NCBI RefSeq assembly: GCF_001458735.1 | Contig: NZ_CZQA01000001.1 | Coordinates: 1 to 64,000, forward strand | Source of the DNA: Candidatus Nitrospira nitrosa | GTDB lineage: Bacteria; Nitrospirota; Nitrospiria; Nitrospirales; Nitrospiraceae | DNA length: 64,000 bases | Reading direction: 5' to 3' | Part shown: piece after piece, positions 44,616 to 54,021 of the stretch | Position numbering within the stretch: the stretch's first letter is position 1 | Layout of the letters: every line of letters starts with the position of its first letter | Notes under the pieces: model-generated | Seen by the model: only the letters and a program-made list of their open reading frames with translations | What the model was told of the DNA's origin: nothing | Databases searched by the model: none | Made by a program: the position numbers and the translations under genes

Positions 44616-46148
44616 TTGAAAACCCTCGCGACGTTAGAACCCCTCACCACAAGACTCTTGGAGATTCAACGGATCAATAGCGCCGCCTCGGTCCTCTCGT
44701 GGGATCAGGAAACCTACATGCCGGCCGGTGGTGGAGAGGCGAGGGCTGAACAGATCGCGGTGCTGCAAGGCATCGCCCATCAAAAATTGGTGTCGGCGGA
44801 GGTCCAGTCGCTCTTGTCCCAATGGGTCAACCCTGCGACCGGCCAGGCAGCCGAACAACCAGGCGACGCGTGGGATGAACCCTCCCGCTCTCTGTTGCGG
44901 GAAGTGTGGCGGGACTTCAGCCGCGCACAGAAACTCCCATCCGACTTTGTGGTGAAGCTCAGTCGCGAATGTTCCCTCGCACAACAGGTCTGGGCGGAGG
45001 CCAAACAGACCAACAAGTTTTCGATGTTCCTGCCGAATCTTCGAACCGTGCTCCAGCTCAAACGTGAAGAAGCGGAGTATCTTGGCTATAAGAGTTCACC
45101 CTACAACGCATTGCTCGATGTGTATGAGCCAGGAGCCACCATTGAGACGCTCCAGCCCGTGTTTGCGGTGTTGAAGGCCCGCCTGGTGCCGTTACTGAAA
45201 AAGATCACTCAGAGTCGGGTCCAGATTGACGACGGCGTTCTCCACCACTCCTATGATCATAGTCGTCAGCTGGAGTTTGGCCGATTGGTCCTGACAGCCA
45301 TGGGGTATGACTTCGAACGTGGTCGACTGGACCTCTCGGCCCATCCCTTTACAACCTCGTTTCATCCCACCGACGTACGCGTCACAACTCGCGTGCATGA
45401 ACAGGAGCTCCAGTCTTGCCTGTTCAGCTGTATCCATGAAGGCGGTCACGGGTTGTATGACCAGGGCCTTGATCAGCGCTATTTCGGCACGCCGCTGGGC
45501 GACTCAGTTTCCTTGGGAATCCATGAGAGCCAATCCCGCCTCTGGGAGAATTGCGTCGGGCGGTCTCGGCCGTTCTGGCGTTTTTTTTACCCGATCTTAC
45601 AACAGACCTTCCCTGACCAATTGCACGGAATGGATGTCGATCACTTCTATGCCGCGATCAATCGCGTTAAGCCCTCCTTGATCCGTGTCGAGGCGGACGA
45701 GCTGACCTACAATCTCCACATCATGTTGCGGTTTGAGATTGAACAAGCGCTAGTGGAAGGCAAGACTCAGCCTGAAGCGTTACCCGCGCTCTGGAATGAC
45801 AAGATGGAGGAATATCTCGGCATCAGACCACCGTCCGATACCGAAGGCGTGTTACAGGATGTTCACTGGTCGTTCGGCGCTTTCGGGTATTTCCCGACCT
45901 ATACCCTAGGCAACCTATATTCTGTCCAATTCTTTGAACAGGCCAAATTGGAGCTCCCACAGTTGGAGGTTGATATCGCTGCGGGACAACTACTCCCCCT
46001 GCGCCGGTGGTTGGAGCAGAAGATTCACCGCTGGGGTCGCATGTTTACCCCAGCCCACCTGGCCGAACGGATCACGGGCTCCTCACTCCGTCCCGAGCCC
46101 TTCCTGAATTATGTGGAGCAGAAGTACGAAGAGCTCTACCAACTCTGA
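44616..46148 (+). CDS. M32-family carboxypeptidase (thermostable carboxypeptidase 1)
   Basis: This 510-residue metallocarboxypeptidase of the Taq/Pfu M32 family removes C-terminal residues from peptides in the cytoplasm. The zinc motif is HEGGH (residues about 274-278) in CIHEGGHGLYDQGL, and the third ligand is expected in GIHESQSRLWEN. Other family blocks are VLSWDQETYMP at the start and RVEADELTYNLHIMLRFEIE. It starts with TTG and is preceded by ACAGGAGGCCGA. The length is normal for the family. Its 3' end overlaps the convergent gene by 13 bases. Confidence 0.93.
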   Translation: MKTLATLEPLTTRLLEIQRINSAASVLSWDQETYMPAGGGEARAEQIAVLQGIAHQKLVSAEVQSLLSQWVNPATGQAAEQPGDAWDEPSRSLLREVWRDFSRAQKLPSDFVVKLSRECSLAQQVWAEAKQTNKFSMFLPNLRTVLQLKREEAEYLGYKSSPYNALLDVYEPGATIETLQPVFAVLKARLVPLLKKITQSRVQIDDGVLHHSYDHSRQLEFGRLVLTAMGYDFERGRLDLSAHPFTTSFHPTDVRVTTRVHEQELQSCLFSCIHEGGHGLYDQGLDQRYFGTPLGDSVSLGIHESQSRLWENCVGRSRPFWRFFYPILQQTFPDQLHGMDVDHFYAAINRVKPSLIRVEADELTYNLHIMLRFEIEQALVEGKTQPEALPALWNDKMEEYLGIRPPSDTEGVLQDVHWSFGAFGYFPTYTLGNLYSVQFFEQAKLELPQLEVDIAAGQLLPLRRWLEQKIHRWGRMFTPAHLAERITGSSLRPEPFLNYVEQKYEELYQL

Positions 46149-46750
46149 CTGTCCCATGCCGGTCGGGACTCATACCCCATCGCCGCATTGAGCTTTCCCG
46201 CGATAGCGGGAGGGATGATGAATTCAGCTTGCACGTCGATGCGATGCGGCACGAGTAGTGTCGTGTGAAACACGATATCTCGAATGGGAATTTTGAGTTC
46301 AGGATCCTGAGGCGTACTGAGCTGCACCGCCTCAACCGAATTCGTGATAGTGCCACTATCTTGTGGCGCATAGGCCGCCACGACGGCCTCGATGATCTCT
46401 TTGACCTGTTCGTTGGCCTCCACACCCTCGATGGCTGTGAGCAGTAATGGGATCGCCTCCTCCTTCACTTGATCCGAGACGGTGAAGTTTTCAACTCGGC
46501 CTTTTCGCCGGAGCGACGTCAGATCATTATCCAGCTCCTTACTAAAGGCCCCGTATGCAAATCGGAAGAATTCGAAATGGAGGGCCTTGACCCCCTTGGC
46601 AAAGGTCTGGAGTTCACACAGGAAACAGAGCTGCTGGAGCTTCACATCACTCAATAATCCATGGGATTCAGCGAGCTGAAGAATGTAGAGCAGCAGCACA
46701 CGGTCAACAAGAATTTGACTGGGTGTTCTCACTGAATCCTCACCAGACAA
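46136..46750 (-). CDS. SocA/Panacea-domain (DUF4065-like) protein
   Basis: The first half of this 204-residue protein resembles the Panacea/SocA antitoxin domain: LLLYILQLAESHGLLSDVKLQQLCFLCELQTFAKG and FFRFAYGAFSKELDNDL. In many phage and plasmid systems this domain neutralises varied toxins or recruits a protease. The second half (ETTS...IIPPAIAGKLNAAMGYES region) is not recognised. The furthest start is TTG 46750; GTG 46732 is an alternative. No toxin-like gene is adjacent: its neighbours are a carboxypeptidase and fur. Confidence 0.65.
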   Translation of the reverse strand: MSGEDSVRTPSQILVDRVLLLYILQLAESHGLLSDVKLQQLCFLCELQTFAKGVKALHFEFFRFAYGAFSKELDNDLTSLRRKGRVENFTVSDQVKEEAIPLLLTAIEGVEANEQVKEIIEAVVAAYAPQDSGTITNSVEAVQLSTPQDPELKIPIRDIVFHTTLLVPHRIDVQAEFIIPPAIAGKLNAAMGYESRPAWDSQSW

Positions 46751-46891
46751 CCGAGAGCCTCACTATAGACAGCCATGGGAGCAGCCGTCAAAGGGGAACC
46801 AGACGCTGGTCGATCGGTGAGAGAAAGCCTCTTGACCCACTGCTTCATTTCGTCTTTAATCCCCCTCTTTAGGGAGGAGCGATCTGTTACG

Positions 46892-47323
46892 ATGTCTAAA
46901 CATGCCAAGGAAATGGAAATTCTGAAAGAGCATCTCGAGAAACACCAACTCAAATTTACACGCCAGCGTGAGTTGATCCTCGACGCTTTTTTGAAACAAG
47001 AACACATCACGGCTGAGGAAATGTACCATCAGTTGGCACGTAAAGATCCTCATCTTGGGCTCGCAACCATCTACCGGACCCTCAACCTGTTCTGCGAAGC
47101 AGGGTTGGCTCAAGCTCGGCACTTTGGAACACAGACTCAGTATGACAACGTGTCCCATAAGGGCCATCACGACCACCTCATCTGCACAGGCTGTGGCAAG
47201 ATCGTGGAATTTGAAAACTGCGATATCGAACGACTTCAAGAGGAAGTCGCGACCAAGAACGGCTTTACGATTACTACCCACCGGCTCGAACTCTACGGAC
47301 TCTGCACCCACTGCCGTCATTGA
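46892..47323 (+). CDS. fur: Fur ferric uptake regulator
   Basis: This 143-residue Fur protein has a winged helix (LKFTRQRELILDAFLKQEHITAEEMYHQL; LGLATIYRTLNLFCEAGLA) and a metal-binding dimerisation domain. The metal sites include the HHDHLICTGCGKIVEFEN block and the closing CTHCRH, giving two CxxC pairs for the structural zinc. ATG 46892 is chosen because the family starts here; the frame extends upstream without support. Just downstream are the iron importer, TonB genes and a Fur-box promoter, which fits an iron-sensing role over a zinc or peroxide role. Confidence 0.93.
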   Translation: MSKHAKEMEILKEHLEKHQLKFTRQRELILDAFLKQEHITAEEMYHQLARKDPHLGLATIYRTLNLFCEAGLAQARHFGTQTQYDNVSHKGHHDHLICTGCGKIVEFENCDIERLQEEVATKNGFTITTHRLELYGLCTHCRH

Positions 47324-47350
47324 CCCGCCAAAATGTTTCTGGTATTCTTT

Positions 47351-47367
47351 TTGATATAGCTTATCAA
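47351..47367 (+). promoter_or_regulatory. candidate operator before the iron ABC importer
   Basis: TTGATATAGCTTATCAA has six-base palindromic ends (TTGATA/TATCAA) around a five-base centre and lies 40 bases before the substrate-binding protein start. It resembles a Fur-type inverted repeat but matches the classical consensus only in part. Control of the importer by the neighbouring Fur is an inference. Confidence 0.4.
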
Positions 47368-47406
47368 TTTCAAATCATATCGGTCGCTATCCCATAAAGG
47401 TCTGCC

Positions 47407-48474
47407 ATGTCGGGATCTCTTCACAAGGCTCCGTGGACCACTCTGCGCATCAATCACCATCCGTTCATCGGCGTACGTGCTGCATGTATTGTTTTGCTCC
47501 TCTCCATGATTCTCCCGAGCGTCACCACCGCTGCCGACCAGTTGACCGTCTATTCCGGACGGGCTGAACGGTTGATCAAGCCGGCTCTGGACGAGTTCAC
47601 CGCGAAGACCGGCATCAAGATCGCCTTGCTGTCGTCCGGTACAACCGAGCTGGTGAATCGGATGAAAGCCGAGGGCGACCGAAGTCCAGCCGATGTATTT
47701 ATCACGAACGACGCCGGGAGTTTGGAACTCGCCCGTACGGCCGGATTGTTCCGACCACTGAGCATGCGCGAAATCGAGCGAGCCATTCCTCCTCAGTTTC
47801 GGGCAACCGACAACAGCTGGATCGGCTTGTCCGGACGATTTTGGATCATTACCTACAACACCACGCTGGTAAAGCCGGACCACATCAAATCGTTGCTGGA
47901 CTTGGCCGATCCGATATGGAAGGGGAAACTCGCCATTCCGAACGCCGGCAGCGAATATCTGCAAGCAGGCGTCTCCGTGATCCGCGCCAGTATCGGTGAT
48001 GATCGCACTAAGACGTTCCTTGAGGGGCTTCGAGATAATGCCGGGACTCAGGTTTACCAGAAGAGTTCCCAGATCGTCGAGGCGGTCGCCAAAGGTCAGG
48101 TCGCGCTGGGAATCGTCAATCACTATTACGTCTATCGTCATCTCGCCACCCAACCAGCTGCGCCCATCGCGGTGCTGATGCCTGATCAACAAGAAGGCGG
48201 CATGGGGGCCATTATGAACGTAGCCGGCATCGGCGTCCTGAAACATACGCCTCGTGTGGAACAAGCCAAACTGCTCGTTGAATTCCTCGTCTCACAGGCA
48301 GGTCAGAAGATATTTGCTGATCTTGATAAAGAATATCCGCTCCATCCCGAGGTTCAAGCTGACCCAGCTCTCGTCGAGCGAAAGAGTTTTCGAGCCGCCA
48401 TGGTGCCTTTGGCGAAACTTGCCGAACTCCGAGCACCCACCCTTCGACTCATCGAACAAGTGGGGATGCGGTAA
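47407..48474 (+). CDS. fbpA: ferric iron ABC transporter, substrate-binding protein
   Basis: This 355-residue periplasmic binding protein has a signal segment (CIVLLLSMILPSVTTAAD) followed by the FbpA/FutA start LTVYSGRAERLIKPALDEF. The iron-ligand tyrosine pair is expected in IVNHYYVYRHL, and GGMGAIMNVAGIGVLK is also a family block. It delivers ferric iron to the membrane permease. It is the first gene of a three-gene operon with permease (13 bases downstream) and ATPase. The N-terminal 20 residues before the hydrophobic core are longer than usual. Confidence 0.92.
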   Translation: MSGSLHKAPWTTLRINHHPFIGVRAACIVLLLSMILPSVTTAADQLTVYSGRAERLIKPALDEFTAKTGIKIALLSSGTTELVNRMKAEGDRSPADVFITNDAGSLELARTAGLFRPLSMREIERAIPPQFRATDNSWIGLSGRFWIITYNTTLVKPDHIKSLLDLADPIWKGKLAIPNAGSEYLQAGVSVIRASIGDDRTKTFLEGLRDNAGTQVYQKSSQIVEAVAKGQVALGIVNHYYVYRHLATQPAAPIAVLMPDQQEGGMGAIMNVAGIGVLKHTPRVEQAKLLVEFLVSQAGQKIFADLDKEYPLHPEVQADPALVERKSFRAAMVPLAKLAELRAPTLRLIEQVGMR

Positions 48475-48487
48475 CACCGAGTGACCT

Positions 48488-50074
48488 GTGATTGCCGTAC
48501 GCCCATCATCGCTCATTTCCCTCCAATTAGCTGCACTGGCCAGTGCGGCACTCGTTCTACTCCCATTGATCTACATCGTGTCCTTGGCCCTCTCGGCTGA
48601 TCCATCGGTCTGGTATCGACTGTGGGCAACGCGTGTACCTGAACTCCTCTGGAACACGATTTCTTTGGCCGGTGCTGTTGTGCTCCTCGCGCTTGCTTTA
48701 GGGGTCTCGACCTCATGGATCGTGACCCGCTGTGAGTTTCCTGGGCGCCGGTTCTGGGAAGTTGCTCTCGTATTTCCCCTCGCCATGCCGACGTTCGTGT
48801 TAGCCTATGTCTTCAACTATCTGTTGGGATTCGGCGGCCCGGTTGAACAACTCTGGCAGATGCTGGCAGGCAACCCTCAGGCCAGAATCTTCTCGCCTCA
48901 AAGTTTTATGGGCGTCACCTTGGTCATGGGGCTCGCAACATTCCCGTTCATCTATTTGCTCACGCGGAGCGCGCTCCTGAATTTCAATGTGTCGTTTGAA
49001 GAAGTCGCCCGTACCTGTGGCGCCTCTCCCCTGAGAAGGATTTTCTCCGTCACCCTCCCGCTGTTGCGACCGTCCATTGTCGCCGGTGTTGCGCTGGTCA
49101 TCCTCTACGTGGTCTCCGATTTTGGAGCCGTGTCGCTCTTACGCTATCAAACATTGACGTATGCCGTGTTTCAACAAATGACCGGCCAGTTGGACAATCA
49201 GGCCGCGAGTATTTTAAGTGTATTGCTGGTCGTCCTGGCACTCTTATTCTTGGTAACCGAGCGATGGTTTCGTCGCAAAAGTCGCTTTTACCAAACCGCT
49301 GGTCGCTACCGCGCTCCACAGCGAATCCAGTGCAACCGGCTCCAGACGGTAGGCCTGACGGCATCTCTCTCTGTAATCCTGGGGGCAGCCTTCGGGATCC
49401 CTGTGTGCTTCTTGATCGCGTGGAGCCTGTCTCCTGAAGCCCTTGCGATTCTTGATGCACAATTCTTCGGCTTTGTCTGGAACAGTGCCGTGCTCGCAAC
49501 CCTGGCTGCCACAGCTGGCGTGCTCGTCGGACTGCCATTGGCCTATCTGGCAAGTCGCAAACCCACGTGGCTCAACACCGGCTGCCTCCAGGCCGCCTAT
49601 GCCGGATATGTGTTACCGGGACCGGTCGCGGCACTCGCCGTGTTGGTCCTCTGTCTCAACCTGATACCGGTCGTCTATGGAACAGTTATCGTCTTGATCA
49701 TCGCCTATGTCTTACACTTTCTTCCGGCTGGGCTCCAATCGCTCGAACCGGCAATCCAGCAGATCACTCCCAATCTTGAAGAAGTTGCACGCACCCTGGG
49801 ACTGAACGCTCGCGAAACCGTGCGACAGGTCACACTGCCGCTCATCCGTAACGGCATCATCGTGGCCTGGGTTCTAATCTTTCTTCAAACGATGAAAGAG
49901 CTGCCTGCCACGCTCTTGCTCCGCCCCGTTGGGTTTGACACCTTGGCCATCCGAGTTTGGCTTGAAGCGAGTGAAGAATATTATCAGCTGGCGGCCCCCT
50001 CCGCTCTCTTGATCGTGCTCGTTGGTCTACCCGCCCTTGGCTTATTACTCTCCCGCGATTGGCGCACCGCGTAA
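48488..50074 (+). CDS. fbpB: ferric iron ABC transporter, permease
   Basis: This 528-residue inner-membrane permease of the FbpB/CysW-like class has about 12 helices in two homologous halves. Each half carries an EAA-type loop that contacts the ATPase: SFEEVARTCGASPLRRIFSVTLPL in the first half and NLEEVARTLGLNARETVRQVTLPL in the second. It starts with GTG. The fused double length is typical for iron(III) importers of this family. It lies between the binding protein and ATPase genes. Confidence 0.93.
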   Translation: MIAVRPSSLISLQLAALASAALVLLPLIYIVSLALSADPSVWYRLWATRVPELLWNTISLAGAVVLLALALGVSTSWIVTRCEFPGRRFWEVALVFPLAMPTFVLAYVFNYLLGFGGPVEQLWQMLAGNPQARIFSPQSFMGVTLVMGLATFPFIYLLTRSALLNFNVSFEEVARTCGASPLRRIFSVTLPLLRPSIVAGVALVILYVVSDFGAVSLLRYQTLTYAVFQQMTGQLDNQAASILSVLLVVLALLFLVTERWFRRKSRFYQTAGRYRAPQRIQCNRLQTVGLTASLSVILGAAFGIPVCFLIAWSLSPEALAILDAQFFGFVWNSAVLATLAATAGVLVGLPLAYLASRKPTWLNTGCLQAAYAGYVLPGPVAALAVLVLCLNLIPVVYGTVIVLIIAYVLHFLPAGLQSLEPAIQQITPNLEEVARTLGLNARETVRQVTLPLIRNGIIVAWVLIFLQTMKELPATLLLRPVGFDTLAIRVWLEASEEYYQLAAPSALLIVLVGLPALGLLLSRDWRTA

Positions 50075-50083
50075 GGACCGATC

Positions 50084-51211
50084 ATGAATACCTCAGCATG
50101 GACCAGACCGATCAGTGCCGACCAACTCCATGCAGCCGCCCATCTCTGCTCTCCGGCGGCTCCGATCCTGGAGCTCCGCTCCATCTCCTGTGCCTATGGT
50201 TCAAGTCGACCGGCCGTTCGCGATATCGCATTCTCCGTCAGGGAAGGTGAAATCCTCTGTCTGCTCGGGCCATCCGGCTGTGGGAAAACCACCGTGCTAC
50301 GAGCCATCGCCGGATTTGAGCCAGTACGGTCTGGAGAAATTCTCTTGTCGGGACGGGTGGTCTCATCTCCCTCGGAGACGGTTCCCACGGAACATCGACG
50401 CATCGGCATGGTCTTTCAGGAATACGCTCTCTTTCCGCACCTGCGTGTCGCCGACAACATCGCATTTGGACTCAACCACCTGCCGCGGGCAGAGCGAAAG
50501 CATCGAGTCGATGAGATGCTGTGCTTGACCGGGTTGGAGGGGTTTGATCGCCGATATCCGCATGAGTTATCGGGAGGGCAGCAGCAACGCGTAGCACTTT
50601 CACGAGCGCTGGTGCAAAATCCGGTCTTGCTCCTGCTGGATGAACCGTTCAGCAACCTGGACCCCGACATGGCTAGTCGCATGCGCCAAGAAGTCCACGC
50701 CTTGTTACGTCAGATGAAAACCACCAGCATCATGGTCACGCATGACCATGACGAGGCTTTTGCCATGGCCGATCGCATCGCCGTGTTGAATCAAGGGGTG
50801 CTCGAGCAGATGGACTCCCCTGAACTTATTTACCATCTGCCGGCCACGCGGTTCGTGGCCGACTTTGTAGGCCAAGCCGACTTCATTGCCGGCCGGATTC
50901 ATCAGGGATTGGTTCACACCGAGCTAGGAACGTTTCCCAATACGCTCAACGGGTCCGAAGGAGACCATGTTGCCGTCATGATTCGCCCGGACGACGTGCA
51001 TCTCGTGCCCAACAAATCCGCCGAACCGAGAATCATGGCCAGGCAGTTCCGCGGATCTGAAAATTTGTACAGAGTTCAACTTCCTTCCGGTCAAATCGTC
51101 CATAGCAGTGAAAGCTCGACCAGCGTCTACCAGGAAGGCACCTCTGTCGAACTCCATGTTTCGGCAACCCATACCGTACTGTTTCAGACCGAAGCACCCC
51201 CTCCTCCATAG
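50084..51211 (+). CDS. fbpC: ferric iron ABC transporter, ATPase
   Basis: This 375-residue ATPase powers the permease. Walker A is GPSGCGKTTVLRA, the signature is LSGGQQQRVALSRAL, and Walker B is LLLLDEPFSNLD, followed by the H-loop MVTHDHDEA. A TOBE-like regulatory tail follows residue 250, as in FbpC and PotA. The ATG at 50084 lies 9 bases after the permease stop. The first 30 residues before the ATPase fold are longer than usual and could be trimmed if a later start is used. Confidence 0.94.
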   Translation: MNTSAWTRPISADQLHAAAHLCSPAAPILELRSISCAYGSSRPAVRDIAFSVREGEILCLLGPSGCGKTTVLRAIAGFEPVRSGEILLSGRVVSSPSETVPTEHRRIGMVFQEYALFPHLRVADNIAFGLNHLPRAERKHRVDEMLCLTGLEGFDRRYPHELSGGQQQRVALSRALVQNPVLLLLDEPFSNLDPDMASRMRQEVHALLRQMKTTSIMVTHDHDEAFAMADRIAVLNQGVLEQMDSPELIYHLPATRFVADFVGQADFIAGRIHQGLVHTELGTFPNTLNGSEGDHVAVMIRPDDVHLVPNKSAEPRIMARQFRGSENLYRVQLPSGQIVHSSESSTSVYQEGTSVELHVSATHTVLFQTEAPPPP

Positions 51212-51339
51212 CAACACTGGAATAGACTGGCTGCAGGTGAACATTGACAGCTTCCCCAGAAATCTGGCATGGATGAACGAGCGTTGAAGTCCTCAACCCC
51301 GCCCGGCTTGAACCCCCTTCCACAATGTAAGGAGTCGCG

Positions 51340-51771
51340 ATGGATGCATTGAAAGACGTCATTGATTACGGGGTGATTGGTCTCTTACTGGTGCTCAGTG
51401 TGTGGTCCGTGGCGGTGGCCATCGAACGGTGGCTCTTCTATAAGCGTGTCGACTTCTCTCGGTTTTCCAACGCCCAGCTGCTGGAAATCACGCTGACCAA
51501 GCGTCTTGTCGTGATCGGAACTGTAGCGGCCAACGCTCCTTATATTGGCCTCCTCGGAACCGTCCTCGGAATTATGTTAACCTTTCATACGATGGGGACA
51601 TCAGGCACAATGGCCGTGAATACCATTATGATCGGGTTAAGCCTGGCGTTGAAAGCAACCGCCGTTGGGTTGCTCGTCGCGATTCCCTGTGTCGTCATGA
51701 ATAACCTGCTGCGTCGACGCGTTACCGAACTCCTCACAGACTATAAGGCACAACATGGATCGGAACATTGA
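51340..51771 (+). CDS. exbB: ExbB/TolQ/MotA proton channel protein (short form)
   Basis: This 143-residue ExbB has three membrane helices (IDYGVIGLLLVLSVWSVAVAIE; IGLLGTVLGIMLTFHTMG; ALKATAVGLLVAIPCVVMNNLL). The conserved motif APYIGLLGTVLGIM is present. It is much shorter than the E. coli protein (about 240), similar to the compact forms of Helicobacter-type systems. With ExbD it forms the proton-driven motor that energises TonB. AAGGAGTCGCG precedes the ATG, and its end overlaps exbD by 17 bases. Confidence 0.92.
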   Translation: MDALKDVIDYGVIGLLLVLSVWSVAVAIERWLFYKRVDFSRFSNAQLLEITLTKRLVVIGTVAANAPYIGLLGTVLGIMLTFHTMGTSGTMAVNTIMIGLSLALKATAVGLLVAIPCVVMNNLLRRRVTELLTDYKAQHGSEH

Positions 51772-52129
51772 TCAGATCAACGTCATTCCCCTCGTGGATG
51801 TGATGTTGGTCCTGCTGGTCATCGTGTTAACCACGGCCACCTTCATCAGCACGGGCCAAATTCCCGTCAACCTCGCCAAAGCGAAAGCAGTCAGCGATCG
51901 GCAAGACGTGCCCATCGTGATTGCCTTGACGGCGGAGGGAAACTTGTTTGTCAACGATACACCGGTCCCAGAGGGTGGCCTTCCCACGGTCCTGAGCTCT
52001 CGGCCTCGCGAGTCAGCGGTGGTTGTTCGTGCAGATAAAGTCACATTGCTCGAAAAGTTCGTGGCACTCGTCGATGAGATTCGCGGCCTTGGATTTCAAC
52101 AAGTGAGCTTGGAGGTCATTCGACTCTAA
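51755..52129 (+). CDS. exbD: ExbD/TolR biopolymer transport protein
   Basis: This 124-residue protein has one N-terminal membrane helix (INVIPLVDVMLVLLVIVLTTATF) containing the essential Asp (VIPLVDVML) that carries protons. The periplasmic domain follows (VPIVIALTAEGNLFVNDTPV; VVRADKVTLLEKFVALVDEIRGLG). It overlaps exbB by 17 bases, and its TAA is directly followed by the tonB ATG, so all three are translationally coupled. Confidence 0.93.
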   Translation: MDRNIDQINVIPLVDVMLVLLVIVLTTATFISTGQIPVNLAKAKAVSDRQDVPIVIALTAEGNLFVNDTPVPEGGLPTVLSSRPRESAVVVRADKVTLLEKFVALVDEIRGLGFQQVSLEVIRL

Positions 52130-52966
52130 ATGCAAGACTCGCCGCGACCTCTTCTTCATGATTCCAGCCCCACAGCCGCTGGATGGCTTCTCTCTTGCCT
52201 CGTACATGGCGGCTTGGCTCTTGTCGCCATCTTTTTCGCGCAACGTATTCATCTGGCCCCACAAGGGGACCTGTTCCAATGGAATGTGGCGATGGTGGAA
52301 ACCCTTTCACCTTCAGCAAAAGCGACTGCTCCGGCTGCACACACGACACCGCCCACCAAGCACACCCCTACGCCGGCACGTCCGGTTCAACGCAGTGAAT
52401 CGACGCCGGTTGCGTCAGCTCCAGCGATACCACCAACCGAGCTCGCTCCACTGCCTCAACAGGTAGAACCGCTTCAGGATGAATCCAAAGCACCAGAGCT
52501 GACTCCTTCGCCGCCCCAATTGATGCCAGCATCTGAACATGCATCAGTTCACCATACCGACATCAGTGAGTCACCAGTCTCACCATCAGTTATGGCTCCC
52601 TCTCCTGACTCTTCACCCTCCAAGACTTCTTCGGAGGCATCGGCTGTCCCACAACGATCAACCACTATCGATTATGGATGGCTCGCCGCTCTCATGGCAC
52701 AATGGATTGAGGGACTCGATAAACGTTACCCCGCAGCATTGCGTGCCGAAGGGATTGAGGGAAAAGTCACTCTGATTGCGCTCTTGCACGAGGATGGCTC
52801 ACTGAGCGATGTGCGCATCGCCAAGGGTTCAGGGAACGCAGCATTGGACCAGGTTGCATTGGAAGATGTCCGAAACGGCTCGCCAGTCAAACTCGCGCAT
52901 CCACTGGAACGTCCCAAAATATCGGTGAAGTTCTCAATCAGTTACGACATGAAAACCGCTCGATAA
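52130..52966 (+). CDS. tonB: TonB energy-transducing protein
   Basis: This 278-residue protein has an N-terminal anchor (AAGWLLSCLVHGGLALVAIFF), a long proline/serine-rich span across the periplasm (about 65-175) and a C-terminal TonB domain (YPAALRAEGIEGKVTLIALL; LDQVALEDVRNGSPVKL). It conveys energy from ExbB-ExbD to outer-membrane receptors. No TonB-dependent receptor gene lies in the window; the nearby porin at 55068 is not obviously one. Confidence 0.92.
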   Translation: MQDSPRPLLHDSSPTAAGWLLSCLVHGGLALVAIFFAQRIHLAPQGDLFQWNVAMVETLSPSAKATAPAAHTTPPTKHTPTPARPVQRSESTPVASAPAIPPTELAPLPQQVEPLQDESKAPELTPSPPQLMPASEHASVHHTDISESPVSPSVMAPSPDSSPSKTSSEASAVPQRSTTIDYGWLAALMAQWIEGLDKRYPAALRAEGIEGKVTLIALLHEDGSLSDVRIAKGSGNAALDQVALEDVRNGSPVKLAHPLERPKISVKFSISYDMKTAR

Positions 52967-52982
52967 TCGGGGAAGCTGATGC

Positions 52983-54008
52983 TCATGGCGCACCCAACCG
53001 ATCACGAAGCCCCGAGGACACCAGCAGGGTACCGTTCGCATCGACGATGATGACTTCAACATCCGGCAACTGTTCGACCAGCGCCATCCCATTTTTTGGC
53101 CCAAGCACAAAAATACCGGTGTCCAACCCGTCGGCCATCACCCCTTCCTTGGCAATCACCGTCACACTCTGACATTCACGTGCCGGCTGCAGCGTATAGG
53201 GGTCTAGAATATGGTGATAACGAATACCATCCCGTTCAAAGAACCGCTCATAGTCACCGGCCGTTGAAATTGATTCATCTTGCAAATCGATGATGCCGAT
53301 AAGCGCTCCTTCATCACGAGGATGCCTGATCCCGACAGGAAACCCTGTTCGCTCTGGGAGCACACCAAATGCTTTAATGTCTCCGGATAACGCGACTACT
53401 CCACCTTTAGCACCTGCTCGTTTCATGACCTCCACCGCCCGATCGGCGGCATAGCCTTTTCCAACCCCACCGACATCAAGGCGCATTCCCTTGCGCGGCA
53501 GATAAATCGTCTGTGCTTTCTGATCGAGTTGAATGCTTGTCCAATCAACGAGCGGCTTCAACTGTTCCAATGTGTAATCGTCAGGAATCTGCTGCCGTTC
53601 GGTGACACTCCAAGCTTCGATCGCAGGTCCTAGTGCAATATTGAATCCCCCATGGGTCAGGCGTGAAATGTCCAAAGATCGCCCAACCACTTCAAAAGTC
53701 TCTCGGCTTACGTTGACAGGTCGGCGGCCAGCTTCGGCATTCACCTGTGAGAGCTCACTGTCAGATCGCCAGGTACTCAATAACTGTTCAAGTCGCTTAA
53801 TCTCATCAAAAGCAGCTTGGACAGCTCGATCACCCACCTGCGTATCAAACGCGACAGCGGTCACAGTCACAAGCGTCCCCATGTGCATCTGAGCACGTTT
53901 CGCGATCACGGCTGCAGAGGACGGAGCTAGTTGTGCGCAACCGCCCAGCATGATCAGAACAAGGACATAGATCGCCAGGAGGCTGATCGGGGATTGAGAA
54001 ATCTTCAT
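52983..54008 (-). CDS. apbE: ApbE FAD:protein FMN transferase (lipoprotein)
   Basis: This 341-residue flavin transferase covalently attaches FMN to Thr or Ser of exported proteins. A lipoprotein signal ends in LGGC. Family blocks are MGTLVTVTAV, WRSDSELSQVNAEAG, DVGGVGKGYAADRAVE and HHILDPYTLQPA, with the later AKEGVMADGLDTGIFVLG. The start was set to 54008 so that the signal is at the N-terminus; the frame runs to 54119. Its likely target is the FMN-binding protein at 57008-57697, which has the acceptor motif. Confidence 0.92.
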   Translation of the reverse strand: MKISQSPISLLAIYVLVLIMLGGCAQLAPSSAAVIAKRAQMHMGTLVTVTAVAFDTQVGDRAVQAAFDEIKRLEQLLSTWRSDSELSQVNAEAGRRPVNVSRETFEVVGRSLDISRLTHGGFNIALGPAIEAWSVTERQQIPDDYTLEQLKPLVDWTSIQLDQKAQTIYLPRKGMRLDVGGVGKGYAADRAVEVMKRAGAKGGVVALSGDIKAFGVLPERTGFPVGIRHPRDEGALIGIIDLQDESISTAGDYERFFERDGIRYHHILDPYTLQPARECQSVTVIAKEGVMADGLDTGIFVLGPKNGMALVEQLPDVEVIIVDANGTLLVSSGLRDRLGAP

Positions 54009-54021
54009 TGGGCTATCACTC

